Assembly: GCA_017472365.1 (NCBI GenBank)
Contig: JAFUQN010000069.1
Coordinates: 1 to 32,548, forward strand
Length of the DNA: 32,548 nucleotides
DNA from: Bacillota bacterium
Lineage (GTDB): Bacteria; Bacillota; Clostridia; Peptostreptococcales; Anaerovoracaceae
Reading direction: 5' to 3'
The position numbers and the translations under genes are program-made. Positions within the stretch are counted from its first letter, which is position 1; the number at the start of each line of letters is the position of its first letter. This document shows positions 7,989 to 15,034 of the stretch, piece after piece. The notes below the pieces were generated by a model, which saw only the letters and a list, made by a program, of their open reading frames with translations, had not been told where the DNA came from and searched no databases.

Positions 7989-8573
7989 ATGAACGCTCCT
8001 TCAACTAACACCTATCGTCTTCTGAATGAACTGGCCAAGCCGAATGGTATTGTTATCCTGGGAGGATCCGAGGACTGTACGATCCCTCTCTGCGAATTAA
8101 AACAAGCCTTTTCTTTGGATATGCCTTTATATAACCGCAGTCTCGACGGTCTTCACGTCGATGATGCAGCCGCTTTCTATGAAGAATCTATCCTTCCTCT
8201 ATACCCGGATACACTGCTTCTCCATCTGGGCGCTGCAGATCTCGAAGGATACAACGACGATCCATCCGGTTTCGACCACCACTATCGTAAATTATTAGAA
8301 ACCATTCAGTCAAAGGACCATGCTCCGCAAATCGTTGTGGTTTCCCTTCAAAATCCGGAAAATGATTCCACAATCAGCGAGCTGAACCGCCATCTCAAAT
8401 ACATCGCAGAAGCAGAACGCTGTGAATACGTAGACATATCTTCGAAGCCGGTTTGGAATCCCAGGGCTACCCGCGATGTGATGTCCTTCCTGTATTCCAC
8501 CGGTTTTGTCCGTCCGTTGAAACAACGCCGTCCGGTCTTTGATTTGGTTAAAATATTATTTTGTTACGCATAA
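7989..8573 (+). CDS. SGNH/GDSL-hydrolase-like protein with incomplete catalytic set
   Basis: A 194-residue cytosolic protein with a partial SGNH-hydrolase signature. Block I is VILGGSEDC (S27 in the nucleophile position), block II lies near NRSLDG (49-54), and block III is HLGAADL (79-85), where the usual Asn of G-x-N-D is Ala. The block V D-x-x-H that supplies the other two catalytic residues is not visible at the C-terminus. It may therefore be inactive or use another residue. The stop of the SemiSWEET-like gene and this ATG are one base apart (TAAAATG), implying coupled translation and a shared task. The hairpin at 8596-8626 ends the unit. The fold assignment is moderate; the substrate is unknown. 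Confidence 0.65.
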   Translation: MNAPSTNTYRLLNELAKPNGIVILGGSEDCTIPLCELKQAFSLDMPLYNRSLDGLHVDDAAAFYEESILPLYPDTLLLHLGAADLEGYNDDPSGFDHHYRKLLETIQSKDHAPQIVVVSLQNPENDSTISELNRHLKYIAEAERCEYVDISSKPVWNPRATRDVMSFLYSTGFVRPLKQRRPVFDLVKILFCYA

Positions 8574-8595
8574 CCCTCCACAGCATAGTTTCATA

Positions 8596-8626
8596 AAAAA
8601 GGACCCGCATTTTTGCAGGTCCTTTT
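8596..8626. terminator. bidirectional intrinsic terminator
   Basis: A GGACC-c-GCA / TGC-a-GGTCC stem with a TTTT loop (8601-8622) is flanked by an A-run on the left and a T-run on the right, so it can terminate transcription both ways. It lies between the convergent SGNH-like gene (plus) and the acyltransferase gene (minus, stop at 8629). Confidence 0.9.
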
Positions 8627-8628
8627 TA

Positions 8629-9888
8629 TTACGACTTTTTCATGTTGTAAAGCTCTTCAGTCGCCAGGCGTGCTTTCGTTACGGAAACATCCTCTCCCGG
8701 GAAACAGAAATAGGAAAACTCCGTATCTCCGATCCCGATCATATCACCGATTTCATACCAGTAATAGTCGGAGTACAAGGTGTGGGACATCAGCGGGGAT
8801 TGTTTGTAATCCAGCTTTCCGTCACCTCCGGTCAAATAGAAGCCATCTTCATTATGGACAAGCCTTCCCTTACCGATCATGCACACACCGTCCAGATTGA
8901 CCTGAACCGCAATGTCTACCTCAGTATCGAGTACATATGTACCGGTTTCCAGTTCTTCGCGGACGCAGGCACGTTCCCAATCGTACCAGTCAGGAATGTG
9001 CGAATACTCTGTTTCTCCCTCACAGGCTGCCAGTTGTCCGTATTCATCCATTTCCCATATCTTTCCGCAGGAATGACAGGTCAGATGGATTCCCTTTCCT
9101 TCCATCTGATTTTCCTCACCACATTTCGGACACTTATACAGAATTCTGTGCAGTCCGTCCGCTCTGTAAGGTACATCGATGGATACTTTGTTGTCTCTCT
9201 GCCATGCAAAGTTATCGAAAGAAAATGCCTCTGCCAACAGCGCATCCAGCTCTGCCACTGATTTTTCCTTAATTTCTTCCGGTGTGGCGATACATGTTAC
9301 ATGGGCACTGACTTTCACATCGCGAACTTGTAACATATTATACAGCGGATCGCGGGCAAACGCACCCTGCGTGATGACCGTGACCACCGGAACACCGAGG
9401 CGTTTCATCAGGATTCCCATTTTCCGCGGGAGGGCCGTGGCGCGCCCATCAAAAGAATATCCCGCTTCCGGGTACATCAGAACACTGGTTTTATTGGTTT
9501 TCAGCATATATTTCATATCACTGAACAAGGACATTTCCGCAACGTATTTATGTGTTGGGGAACATCCTAAAATCCGCATCAGCTTTCCCAGGATCCCGGA
9601 CATGGCATCCACCGATGTAATGATCCCCATGCGGCGGGGATAAAAGATCCCAAAGGCCAGCTTCATATCGGTAAAGCTGGAATGGTTCATCAGAATCAGA
9701 CAGGGCTGGTCTCCCACCAGTTCCATCCGTTCCGTGGTATACGTAAATTTTGTTTTCCGAAGGGTCGGCGCACAAACGATGCGAACCACCGTGGCTAAGA
9801 ATCTGCTGGGCATCATGGGTTTTTTATGCTTCAAGCGGGGCAGCTTCATCACTTCCTCGTAGGGCAGATTGCGCGTATGGATTTTCAT
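8629..9888 (-). CDS. PlsC-family acyltransferase with C-terminal zinc ribbon
   Basis: A 419-residue protein. Residues 55-220 carry the glycerolipid acyltransferase signature: the catalytic N-H-x4-D motif as NHSSFTD (68-74; H69, D74) and a third block YPEAGYSFDGRA (139-150) in the position of the family's E-G-T-R-S. Known family members transfer acyl groups to lysophosphatidate and related phospholipid precursors at the inner membrane face. After about 245 a zinc ribbon follows (C253-x2-C256 and C271-x2-C274), then about 140 residues with beta-rich character of unknown role. This is much longer than a standard PlsC (about 200-250 residues), so it is likely a specialised paralogue. Binding site GGAGGAG lies about six bases before the ATG. 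It stands alone between two terminators. Confidence 0.85.
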   Translation of the reverse strand: MKIHTRNLPYEEVMKLPRLKHKKPMMPSRFLATVVRIVCAPTLRKTKFTYTTERMELVGDQPCLILMNHSSFTDMKLAFGIFYPRRMGIITSVDAMSGILGKLMRILGCSPTHKYVAEMSLFSDMKYMLKTNKTSVLMYPEAGYSFDGRATALPRKMGILMKRLGVPVVTVITQGAFARDPLYNMLQVRDVKVSAHVTCIATPEEIKEKSVAELDALLAEAFSFDNFAWQRDNKVSIDVPYRADGLHRILYKCPKCGEENQMEGKGIHLTCHSCGKIWEMDEYGQLAACEGETEYSHIPDWYDWERACVREELETGTYVLDTEVDIAVQVNLDGVCMIGKGRLVHNEDGFYLTGGDGKLDYKQSPLMSHTLYSDYYWYEIGDMIGIGDTEFSYFCFPGEDVSVTKARLATEELYNMKKS

Positions 9889-9963
9889 AGCGTCTCCTCC
9901 TTGCTTATTTATTACTCAAAGTATACCATGGATATGTCTCCGGAGAAAAGCCATAATTCAAAA

Positions 9964-9990
9964 CCCCTTGAAATTTCAAGGGGTTTGTTA
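9964..9990. terminator. intrinsic terminator with perfect 20-base palindrome
   Basis: CCCCTTGAAATTTCAAGGGG at 9964-9983 is a perfect palindrome. On minus it is followed by TTTT, placing it after the decayed permease. On plus it is followed by a T-rich stretch. Exactly the same 20 bases form the stem of the terminator at 12021-12040. Confidence 0.8.
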
Positions 9991-10004
9991 TTTTTTGTTT
10001 CAAA

Positions 10005-10664
10005 TTAATGGGTCAACAGAAGCATTGCCACAAACAGGGCTCCGATCACCCAGGAGCTGCCTTTGATCTTCTTGATATCACCGCAGAAAACGCTCATGGC
10101 GATAAAGAAGAAGATCCCGCTGAACAAGGACGTCATCCCTGTTCGTCCGCCCGCTATTCACTTCACTGAACGTAGTTACAGTAGAGGTCCCACAGATAGC
10201 ACCGATGACGGTAGCGATGGCGTCGGAGAGCATGTCCTGATTCATATTCAGAGGTTCACCGTTTTCATCCACTAAGCCTGCGCGCTCACAAGCGGCGTAT
10301 AACGTACCCAGCGTATCGAACAAATCCACCATGCAGAACGCCAGTGCATTGGCGTAGGACAATCCAAACCCAATGCAGACTGTGTAAACGAAGAACGCAT
10401 TCAATCCCATCCCACTGGCCATGACCAAAGGCAGATTGGATAAAAGTCCGCCAAAACCGTACCTACAACAGCTGAAATTGCCGTGACGATATAAATCGCA
10501 CCGTAGGATACTCCCAGCGGATTCGATCCATCGCCAAAGGGATCGGAAAACATGTTAGCATTAACCATCAGAATGTAGACCATCGCAAAGAATGTGGTCA
10601 TACCTGCGATGAACTCTGTTTTAACAGAACTGCCTCTTTCTTTTACTTTGTAATAACGCTCCAT
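10005..10664 (-). pseudogene. decayed NCS2-family purine permease
   Basis: The remnant begins with a good binding site (AAAGGAG) and the NCS2 N-terminus (EFIAGMTTFFAMVYILMVNANMF is split over positions 17-39). Near 10443 a frameshift replaces the expected LLSNLPLVMASGMGLNAFF, which continues in another frame. The text then jumps from the third helix (GLSYANALAFC) straight to MVDLFDTLGTL, which in intact members lies some 150 residues later, so a large internal piece is missing. A second frameshift near 10138-10146 breaks GRTGMTSLFSGIFFF. The original frame then runs to TAA at 10005 but lacks most of the last helices. Family members of this branch (AzgA/PbuG-like) import adenine, guanine or hypoxanthine. 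The gene lies near the GMP synthase, but with these lesions it cannot make a working transporter. Confidence 0.88.
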
Positions 10665-10720
10665 ATGAAATCTCCTTTATTATTGCACTATCATCTCATG
10701 TTTTCGTAAAGATTTCATTC

Positions 10721-10756
10721 TTTTTCGACATTTTTCGACCCTTTTCAACATTTTTC
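10721..10756. repeat. 10-base tandem repeat with phased A-tracts upstream of the permease remnant
   Basis: TTTTTCGACA, TTTTTCGACC, CTTTTCAACA and TTTTTC follow each other with a 10-base period, 60-90 bases upstream of the permease pseudogene start. A/T tracts repeated once per helical turn are known to bend DNA, so this may be a curved upstream element or a multi-site operator left from the intact gene. Confidence 0.65.
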
Positions 10757-10808
10757 TTCTCAGTCTGTCAGCCCTGCGTTCATCACACACTTATCACAGT
10801 TTTTCAGC

Positions 10809-10833
10809 CTCGCGAAGCGAGCTGGTTGCCGGA
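10809..10833. repeat. short palindromic element, copy 1
   Basis: A CTCGC-GAA-GCGAG hairpin (10809-10821) runs into GAGCTGGTTGCCGGA (10819-10833). The latter recurs with one mismatch at 11991-12005, again next to a GC palindrome. The two copies flank the lipoprotein gene. No T-run follows on minus, so it does not look like a plain terminator. Confidence 0.5.
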
Positions 10834-10838
10834 GCAAT

Positions 10839-11861
10839 TTAGTTGACTTGCATATACCATCCGTAACTAACCATGGGAATACCGTCCATTTCCCAGTAGA
10901 TTTGCATCAAAAGCGTACCGTCTTCCAGCAGAGTAAGCGCATATTGATCAGAGTCTCCGCTTTCTTCATTCACTTCACCGATCCACTGATCGTTACCACA
11001 GCCCGGGTATAACTCACCGGGAACAATAACCAGCTCCCGATCCCGGATGTTCTCTTCGGGAAAATCCCTGTTTGAATATGTAAACCTGAAAGAACCCGCT
11101 TCATCCGGTGTGATTTTGATGGTGCAGACACCGGGTTCTGCATCATTTCGGTCGCCCTCCACTTCTGTCCAGGCCAACTCCCAGGTGCCAGCCAATTCGT
11201 TACTATCAATTCCCTGACTCTGACCCGAATCAGGAAACTCATCGTAGGATGTAAAGTCAAAAATCAGACTATCACCGTTATCATTGCTCAAAGTAGACAT
11301 GTGATAGCTGGGATCGAGATAAGGACTCCAAACTGTCACGTTTCCGTTTGAATCCGTGATGACAACCTCTGTATCCGGTATCCAGTCTTCATTGGGACAC
11401 ATAACCAGGATTGGCGAACCGCTTTCACTACGGTAAAGGACCTCCGGTTCTTCGTAGCTTCCGGTTTCTGCGTTCCATGGTCTTCGGTTTACTGCAACCG
11501 TTGCATTTTCGTCCGCAGGTACGATGCAGAACAGATGTCCGAAAGTGCCTGCGATTCTTTCTTCCCCAATACCCACCAGGAAGGGCAGATCCTCACATAA
11601 CTGGGGCGCAGCTTCCTGCATGACCGAGAGGGGATCGGCCTCCTGTGGCACATATCCGAAGTATGCTGCAGCAAAAATCTGCGGTGTTTCTACCATTGCC
11701 TGACGAAAAATCACCAGCGAAGGATCATCCGTTTCAGTCGATTGTGTCAGATCCGGGTTATCAGGCTCAGATGCACATCCGGAGAAAGACAAGGTTACAA
11801 TCAGCAGAATCACGAAAAATACGCTCCACCAGTTTCTGTATATAACACCATTCCTACACAT
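10839..11861 (-). CDS. secreted lipoprotein of unknown function
   Basis: A 340-residue protein with a lipoprotein signal peptide: basic start, hydrophobic core at about 11-25, and lipobox SFSGC with C29 as the lipidated cysteine. The mature start is acidic and Thr/Ser-rich, as expected for a linker. The remainder looks beta-rich with many Trp, Tyr, Asp and Glu residues. I recognise no family. Near 225-275 a segment (GTWELAWTEVEGDRND ... CTIKITPDEAGSFRF) resembles small lipocalin-like beta-barrel domains of Firmicute lipoproteins, but this is only a resemblance. AGGAGG lies eight bases before the ATG, and a consensus promoter stands at 11917-11945. The gene is monocistronic and is flanked by the repeated palindromic element. 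Confidence 0.8.
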   Translation of the reverse strand: MCRNGVIYRNWWSVFFVILLIVTLSFSGCASEPDNPDLTQSTETDDPSLVIFRQAMVETPQIFAAAYFGYVPQEADPLSVMQEAAPQLCEDLPFLVGIGEERIAGTFGHLFCIVPADENATVAVNRRPWNAETGSYEEPEVLYRSESGSPILVMCPNEDWIPDTEVVITDSNGNVTVWSPYLDPSYHMSTLSNDNGDSLIFDFTSYDEFPDSGQSQGIDSNELAGTWELAWTEVEGDRNDAEPGVCTIKITPDEAGSFRFTYSNRDFPEENIRDRELVIVPGELYPGCGNDQWIGEVNEESGDSDQYALTLLEDGTLLMQIYWEMDGIPMVSYGWYMQVN

Positions 11862-11916
11862 AATGCGATCCTCCTATCATATTTACCACAATACCTGTCA
11901 ACTCTTCGATATCCCA

Positions 11917-11945
11917 AGTATACAATGTCAAGAATTTTCCGTCAA
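11917..11945 (-). promoter_or_regulatory. sigma-A-like promoter of the lipoprotein gene
   Basis: On minus TTGACG (11945-11940) and TATACT (11922-11917) are separated by 17 bases, both five of six to consensus, about 55 bases before the lipoprotein start codon. Confidence 0.75.
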
Positions 11946-11969
11946 TTTATTTCGTTTTCTTTCTTTTCC

Positions 11970-12005
11970 CCGGCAACCCGCCGCGCGGCGGAGCTGCTTG
12001 CCGGA
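11970..12005. repeat. nested palindromic element, copy 2
   Basis: Outer arms CCGGCAA (11970-11976) and TTGCCGG (11998-12004) enclose an inner 14-base palindrome, CCGCCGCGCGGCGG (11978-11991). The right flank GAGCTGCTTGCCGGA (11991-12005) matches 14 of 15 bases at 10819-10833. It is far more GC-rich than the surrounding AT-rich spacer and sits between the guaA terminator and the lipoprotein promoter. Confidence 0.6.
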
Positions 12006-12007
12006 TT

Positions 12008-12040
12008 CAAAAAAGAAAGACCCCTTGAAATTTCAAGGGG
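12008..12040 (-). terminator. intrinsic terminator after the GMP synthase gene
   Basis: On minus the perfect palindrome CCCCTTGAAATTTCAAGGGG (12040-12021) is followed by a T-rich run (TCTTTCTTTTTT, to about 12008), 15 bases after the guaA stop. The stem is identical to the one at 9964-9983. Confidence 0.9.
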
Positions 12041-12055
12041 TTCGGGGTTTTAGGT

Positions 12056-13036
12056 TTACTCCCACTCGATGGTGCCGATCGGCTTCGGTGTCAGGTCTAA
12101 CAGTACTCTGTTGATACCTTCCACTTCGTGAGTGATGCGATCGGTGATGTGGTGCAGAACTTCGTAGGGGATTTCTTCGATGGTAGCGGTCATCGCGTCA
12201 ACGGTGTTTACCGCGCGGATGATTGCCGGCCAGCCTTCATAACGCTTGTTGTCGCGAACGCCAACAGACTTGAAGTCGGGAACAGCGATGAAGTACTGCC
12301 ATACCTTACCAGCCAGGCCGCACTTGTCGAATTCTTCACGCAGGATTGCGTCAGCTTCTCTCAGAGCGTGGAGACGGTCTCTGGTGATGGCGCCTAAGCA
12401 GCGAACGCCCAGACCGGGGCCGGGGAACGGCTGACGGTATACCATACCGTGAGGCAGTCCCAGAGCTTCACCAACAACGCGAACTTCGTCCTTGTACAGT
12501 AGCTTCACCGGTTCAACCAGTTCCATCTTCATATCTTCCGGAAGACCGCCTACATTGTGGTGAGCCTTAACACCGTGGGATTCCAGAATGTCGGGATAGA
12601 TGGTACCCTGAGCCAGGAAGTCGATACCTTCCAGCTTCGCAGCTTCTTCATCAAATACCTTGATGAATTCGTTGCCGATGATCTTTCTCTTCTTTTCCGG
12701 ATCAGCTTCTCCAGCTAACAGATCTAAGAAACGGTCGGTAGCATCGATGTAGATCAGGTTCGCATCCAGTTCCTTACCGAATACTTCGATAACCTGTTCG
12801 CTTTCACCCTTTCTCATCAGACCGTGATTTACGTGTACGCAGTACAGCTGCTTTCCAACAGCCTTGATCAGCAATGCAGCAACAACGGAAGAGTCAACGC
12901 CGCCGGACAGGGCCAGCAGGACCTTCTTGTCACCAACCTGTTCTCTGACAGCCTTTATCTGTTCATCGATAAAAGCGTTAGCCAGTTCCAGAGTTGTAAT
13001 TCTTTCCATAGTTTCAGGACGCTTGTTGTTATCCAT
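12056..13036 (-). CDS. guaA: GMP synthase, ATP pyrophosphatase subunit without glutaminase domain
   Basis: A 326-residue protein equal to the C-terminal part of GMP synthase, which converts XMP, ATP and an amino donor to GMP. Seen: the PP-loop SGGVDSS (44-50), HVNHGLMRKGE (near 73-83), the QPFPGPGLG segment, and the typical C-terminus PKPIGTIEWE. The class I glutamine amidotransferase domain (about 190 residues with a Cys-His-Glu triad) that precedes it in ordinary bacterial GuaA is absent, and the bases upstream do not encode one. The protein therefore uses free ammonia or a separately encoded glutaminase, as in the split archaeal-type enzyme. Start: GGAGG nine bases before the ATG, with N-terminus MDNNKRPETM preceding the conserved helix. 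It has its own promoter and terminator. Confidence 0.9.
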   Translation of the reverse strand: MDNNKRPETMERITTLELANAFIDEQIKAVREQVGDKKVLLALSGGVDSSVVAALLIKAVGKQLYCVHVNHGLMRKGESEQVIEVFGKELDANLIYIDATDRFLDLLAGEADPEKKRKIIGNEFIKVFDEEAAKLEGIDFLAQGTIYPDILESHGVKAHHNVGGLPEDMKMELVEPVKLLYKDEVRVVGEALGLPHGMVYRQPFPGPGLGVRCLGAITRDRLHALREADAILREEFDKCGLAGKVWQYFIAVPDFKSVGVRDNKRYEGWPAIIRAVNTVDAMTATIEEIPYEVLHHITDRITHEVEGINRVLLDLTPKPIGTIEWE

Positions 13037-13122
13037 AGGTATATTCCTCCATACGCTATTTAAAAATACGTTTTACCAAATCTCAATGGCTTTCGTCAAA
13101 AGCCGACGTCTACCACTTAATA

Positions 13123-13152
13123 ATTTTATCACAGGGAAGAACCCGTTCACAA
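13123..13152 (-). promoter_or_regulatory. candidate promoter of the GMP synthase gene
   Basis: On minus TTGTGA (13152-13147) and TAAAAT (13128-13123) are separated by 18 bases, some 90 bases before the start codon. The leader in between includes a small hairpin (GGCTTT / AAAGCC, about 13088-13104). I looked for a purine riboswitch core here and did not find one. Confidence 0.5.
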
Positions 13153-13161
13153 GTAGTGAAC
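13145..13161. promoter_or_regulatory. inverted repeat over the guaA -35 region, candidate operator
   Basis: GTTCAC-AAGTA-GTGAAC is a perfect 6-base inverted repeat whose left arm covers the proposed -35 box of the guaA promoter. A dimeric repressor bound here would block transcription. On plus it is followed by a T-run, so a plus-strand terminator is an alternative reading, although no plus-strand gene ends here. Confidence 0.4.
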
Positions 13162-13200
13162 TGTATTTTTTTTGAAAAAGCCAGTACAAACCCGAACGTT

Positions 13201-14856
13201 CTAGTGAATCTGATCCAGAATAAATCGAACTAATCGAGGTGTTTCTTCCTGAAGGCTCTTCTTGTTGGCGCGTTCCTGTCCGGTATGGATATCGCGACCG
13301 AAAGGTCCCACATTGTAAACCGGAATCTGCAGCTGTCGGATCGCGTCGAAATCAATATCGTAACATTCACCCCACAGCGGCATGTTTTCTCCCACGACTG
13401 CCGATTCCTCTGCACCGTAAATACAAGCTGCGTAGCTCATATCCGCGATCCCGCCGAAATAATGTTCGAAGTACGCTTCATAACCCAGCTCTTCCTTACA
13501 GAATTCACAGATTTTGTCGGTCAGCGTCAGAACCTGATTGCCTTCTTCACAGATATCCGCGTTCTTGAATCCGGGGTACATGGGCGGAGCCAGAGCCACG
13601 ACCACCACCGGATAATCCGGCTTCCAGGCGTTCAATAATGCATGGATCAGGCGGTTGGTTCCGTCGTTCATGGAGCATGTCCCTGCCTTACGCGCTTCCG
13701 CCACCTCTGCCATCTGCGCAGCGTACCACGCTTCAAATTCGCCGCCCATAAAGCCGCTCACACGTTCCTTCAGCTGTCCATAGGTCAGGACTTCCGTCTC
13801 CTTCACAAGCGGTGCGCAGTTCACCGCGTATTCACCCTTCCACTTCGCATATTGTTCTCTGATATAGACCGAGTTATCCGCGGCAACCCGCTTCGCGATA
13901 TCCACCAGATCATTGATGGCTTTCAGTGGCGATTTCTTATAGAGGAACTGTACCATGGACATGTCCACGGATTCTGCCAGCGTCACATCATAGCGCGGCT
14001 TCGTATCGCGGAAATAAGACACGCTGGGCGGCGGAGTCACTTCTCCCAGATAGCGTTCCGTCAGGTCCGCGTTCCCGTCGATGGCCGCACAGATCTGAGA
14101 CGCCAACAGGATCGCGTTGTTAGCTCCGTAGTAGAATCTCACATGGGAAGGTACGCCGCGGACCACGATGTTCACGGTCATCTTTCCGATGGTTCCATCG
14201 AAATAAACGGAACCTCGTTCATCTCTCAAATGGGATTCACCCATCAATAACAATTTATAATCCAGGTCATATTTCTGTTTCAGTTCTAAAAGCAGGTTCG
14301 CCGCACCTCTCATACCAACAGAATATGTTTCTTCATCGGGTACGGCTAAAAACAGCAGATTCTTGTCGTCAGCCCCGGCCAGGACCTGATCCAGATAGAT
14401 GGACATCCCACCCTTCATATCCGCGGTTCCGCGTCCAAAGATCCATTCTCCGGTTTCCAGATCGGCCTTTGTCCAGTCCTTCAGAGGTAACAGTACCGGC
14501 TTACCATCCAGGCCCTGTTCCTTCAATGCCTGTTCCAGAACTTCCGGCGTTCTGGAGAAGGGTTCCAGCCCCGCATAATTATCCGTGGAGACAGTATCCA
14601 TATGTCCCGCCAATACCACCGTCGGCGTAGCCGGACGGTTGCCGGCTTCGGGATCGTTGGCCTTCCGCAGCGCCCATACAGCCTTACGACCCATGGCATC
14701 GCCGGCCAGATCGTACATTCCATACAGCTCCGGATGGTCTTTGAAATATTCACACTCACCGATGATTTGACACAGTTCTTCGGCCATGTCGATTTCCTTC
14801 GGTGTATTTGTCGTACTGTCAACAGCTACGAGACGTTTCAGTAAGTTCAGTTCCAT
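13201..14856 (-). CDS. RocB-like M20-family peptidase
   Basis: A 551-residue zinc-peptidase-fold protein. Metal and catalytic motifs of the M20 family are present: AGHMDTV (83-89; H85, D87), GRGTADMKGG (141-150; D146) and PDEETYS (173-179; E175/E176). A dimerisation/lid insert lies in the middle, and the C-terminal GRDIHTGQERAN supplies the last metal ligand. Length and layout match Bacillus RocB (about 560 residues), tied to arginine catabolism although its reaction has not been pinned down, and differ from the shorter ArgE/DapE enzymes. AGGAGG lies six bases before the ATG. It is divergent from an LctP-family permease and M20 gene pair, pointing to uptake and breakdown of an amino-acid-derived or peptide substrate. 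The exact substrate is unknown. Confidence 0.88.
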   Translation of the reverse strand: MELNLLKRLVAVDSTTNTPKEIDMAEELCQIIGECEYFKDHPELYGMYDLAGDAMGRKAVWALRKANDPEAGNRPATPTVVLAGHMDTVSTDNYAGLEPFSRTPEVLEQALKEQGLDGKPVLLPLKDWTKADLETGEWIFGRGTADMKGGMSIYLDQVLAGADDKNLLFLAVPDEETYSVGMRGAANLLLELKQKYDLDYKLLLMGESHLRDERGSVYFDGTIGKMTVNIVVRGVPSHVRFYYGANNAILLASQICAAIDGNADLTERYLGEVTPPPSVSYFRDTKPRYDVTLAESVDMSMVQFLYKKSPLKAINDLVDIAKRVAADNSVYIREQYAKWKGEYAVNCAPLVKETEVLTYGQLKERVSGFMGGEFEAWYAAQMAEVAEARKAGTCSMNDGTNRLIHALLNAWKPDYPVVVVALAPPMYPGFKNADICEEGNQVLTLTDKICEFCKEELGYEAYFEHYFGGIADMSYAACIYGAEESAVVGENMPLWGECYDIDFDAIRQLQIPVYNVGPFGRDIHTGQERANKKSLQEETPRLVRFILDQIH

Positions 14857-14907
14857 CGTTTTCCTCCTAACTCTGGTGCAGTTTTATACGTTTTCGTTTA
14901 TCTACAC

Positions 14908-14974
14908 TGTATCACATTTCTTAATAGTGTGTATTGATTTTTCGCTGTTTTCCATTACGTATTTTTATGATACA
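14908..14974. promoter_or_regulatory. set of TGTATCA-type motifs in the divergent gap, candidate operators
   Basis: TGTATCA (14908-14914), a related TGTATTGA (14930-14937, 22 bases on) and the inverted copy TGATACA (14968-14974) lie in the 178-base gap between the divergent RocB-like and LctP genes. Spacing near two helical turns and the inverted third copy suggest one regulator binding several sites to control both directions. Promoter hexamers in this gap are not convincing to me. Confidence 0.4.
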
Positions 14975-15034
14975 CTTTCCATATAGCCCCGCGTAACAAA
15001 ATCTATTATCCCGGGACGAAAGGAGATATTTTAA

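Noticed and set aside
13037-13200. Possible purine riboswitch before guaA
   Set aside because: CTACC appears only on the wrong strand and the paired loops and GACTA-type closing segment are missing.
13642-14250. 202-codon plus-strand frame within the RocB-like gene
   Set aside because: Antisense to M20 motifs; His/Arg-rich composition of a shadow frame.
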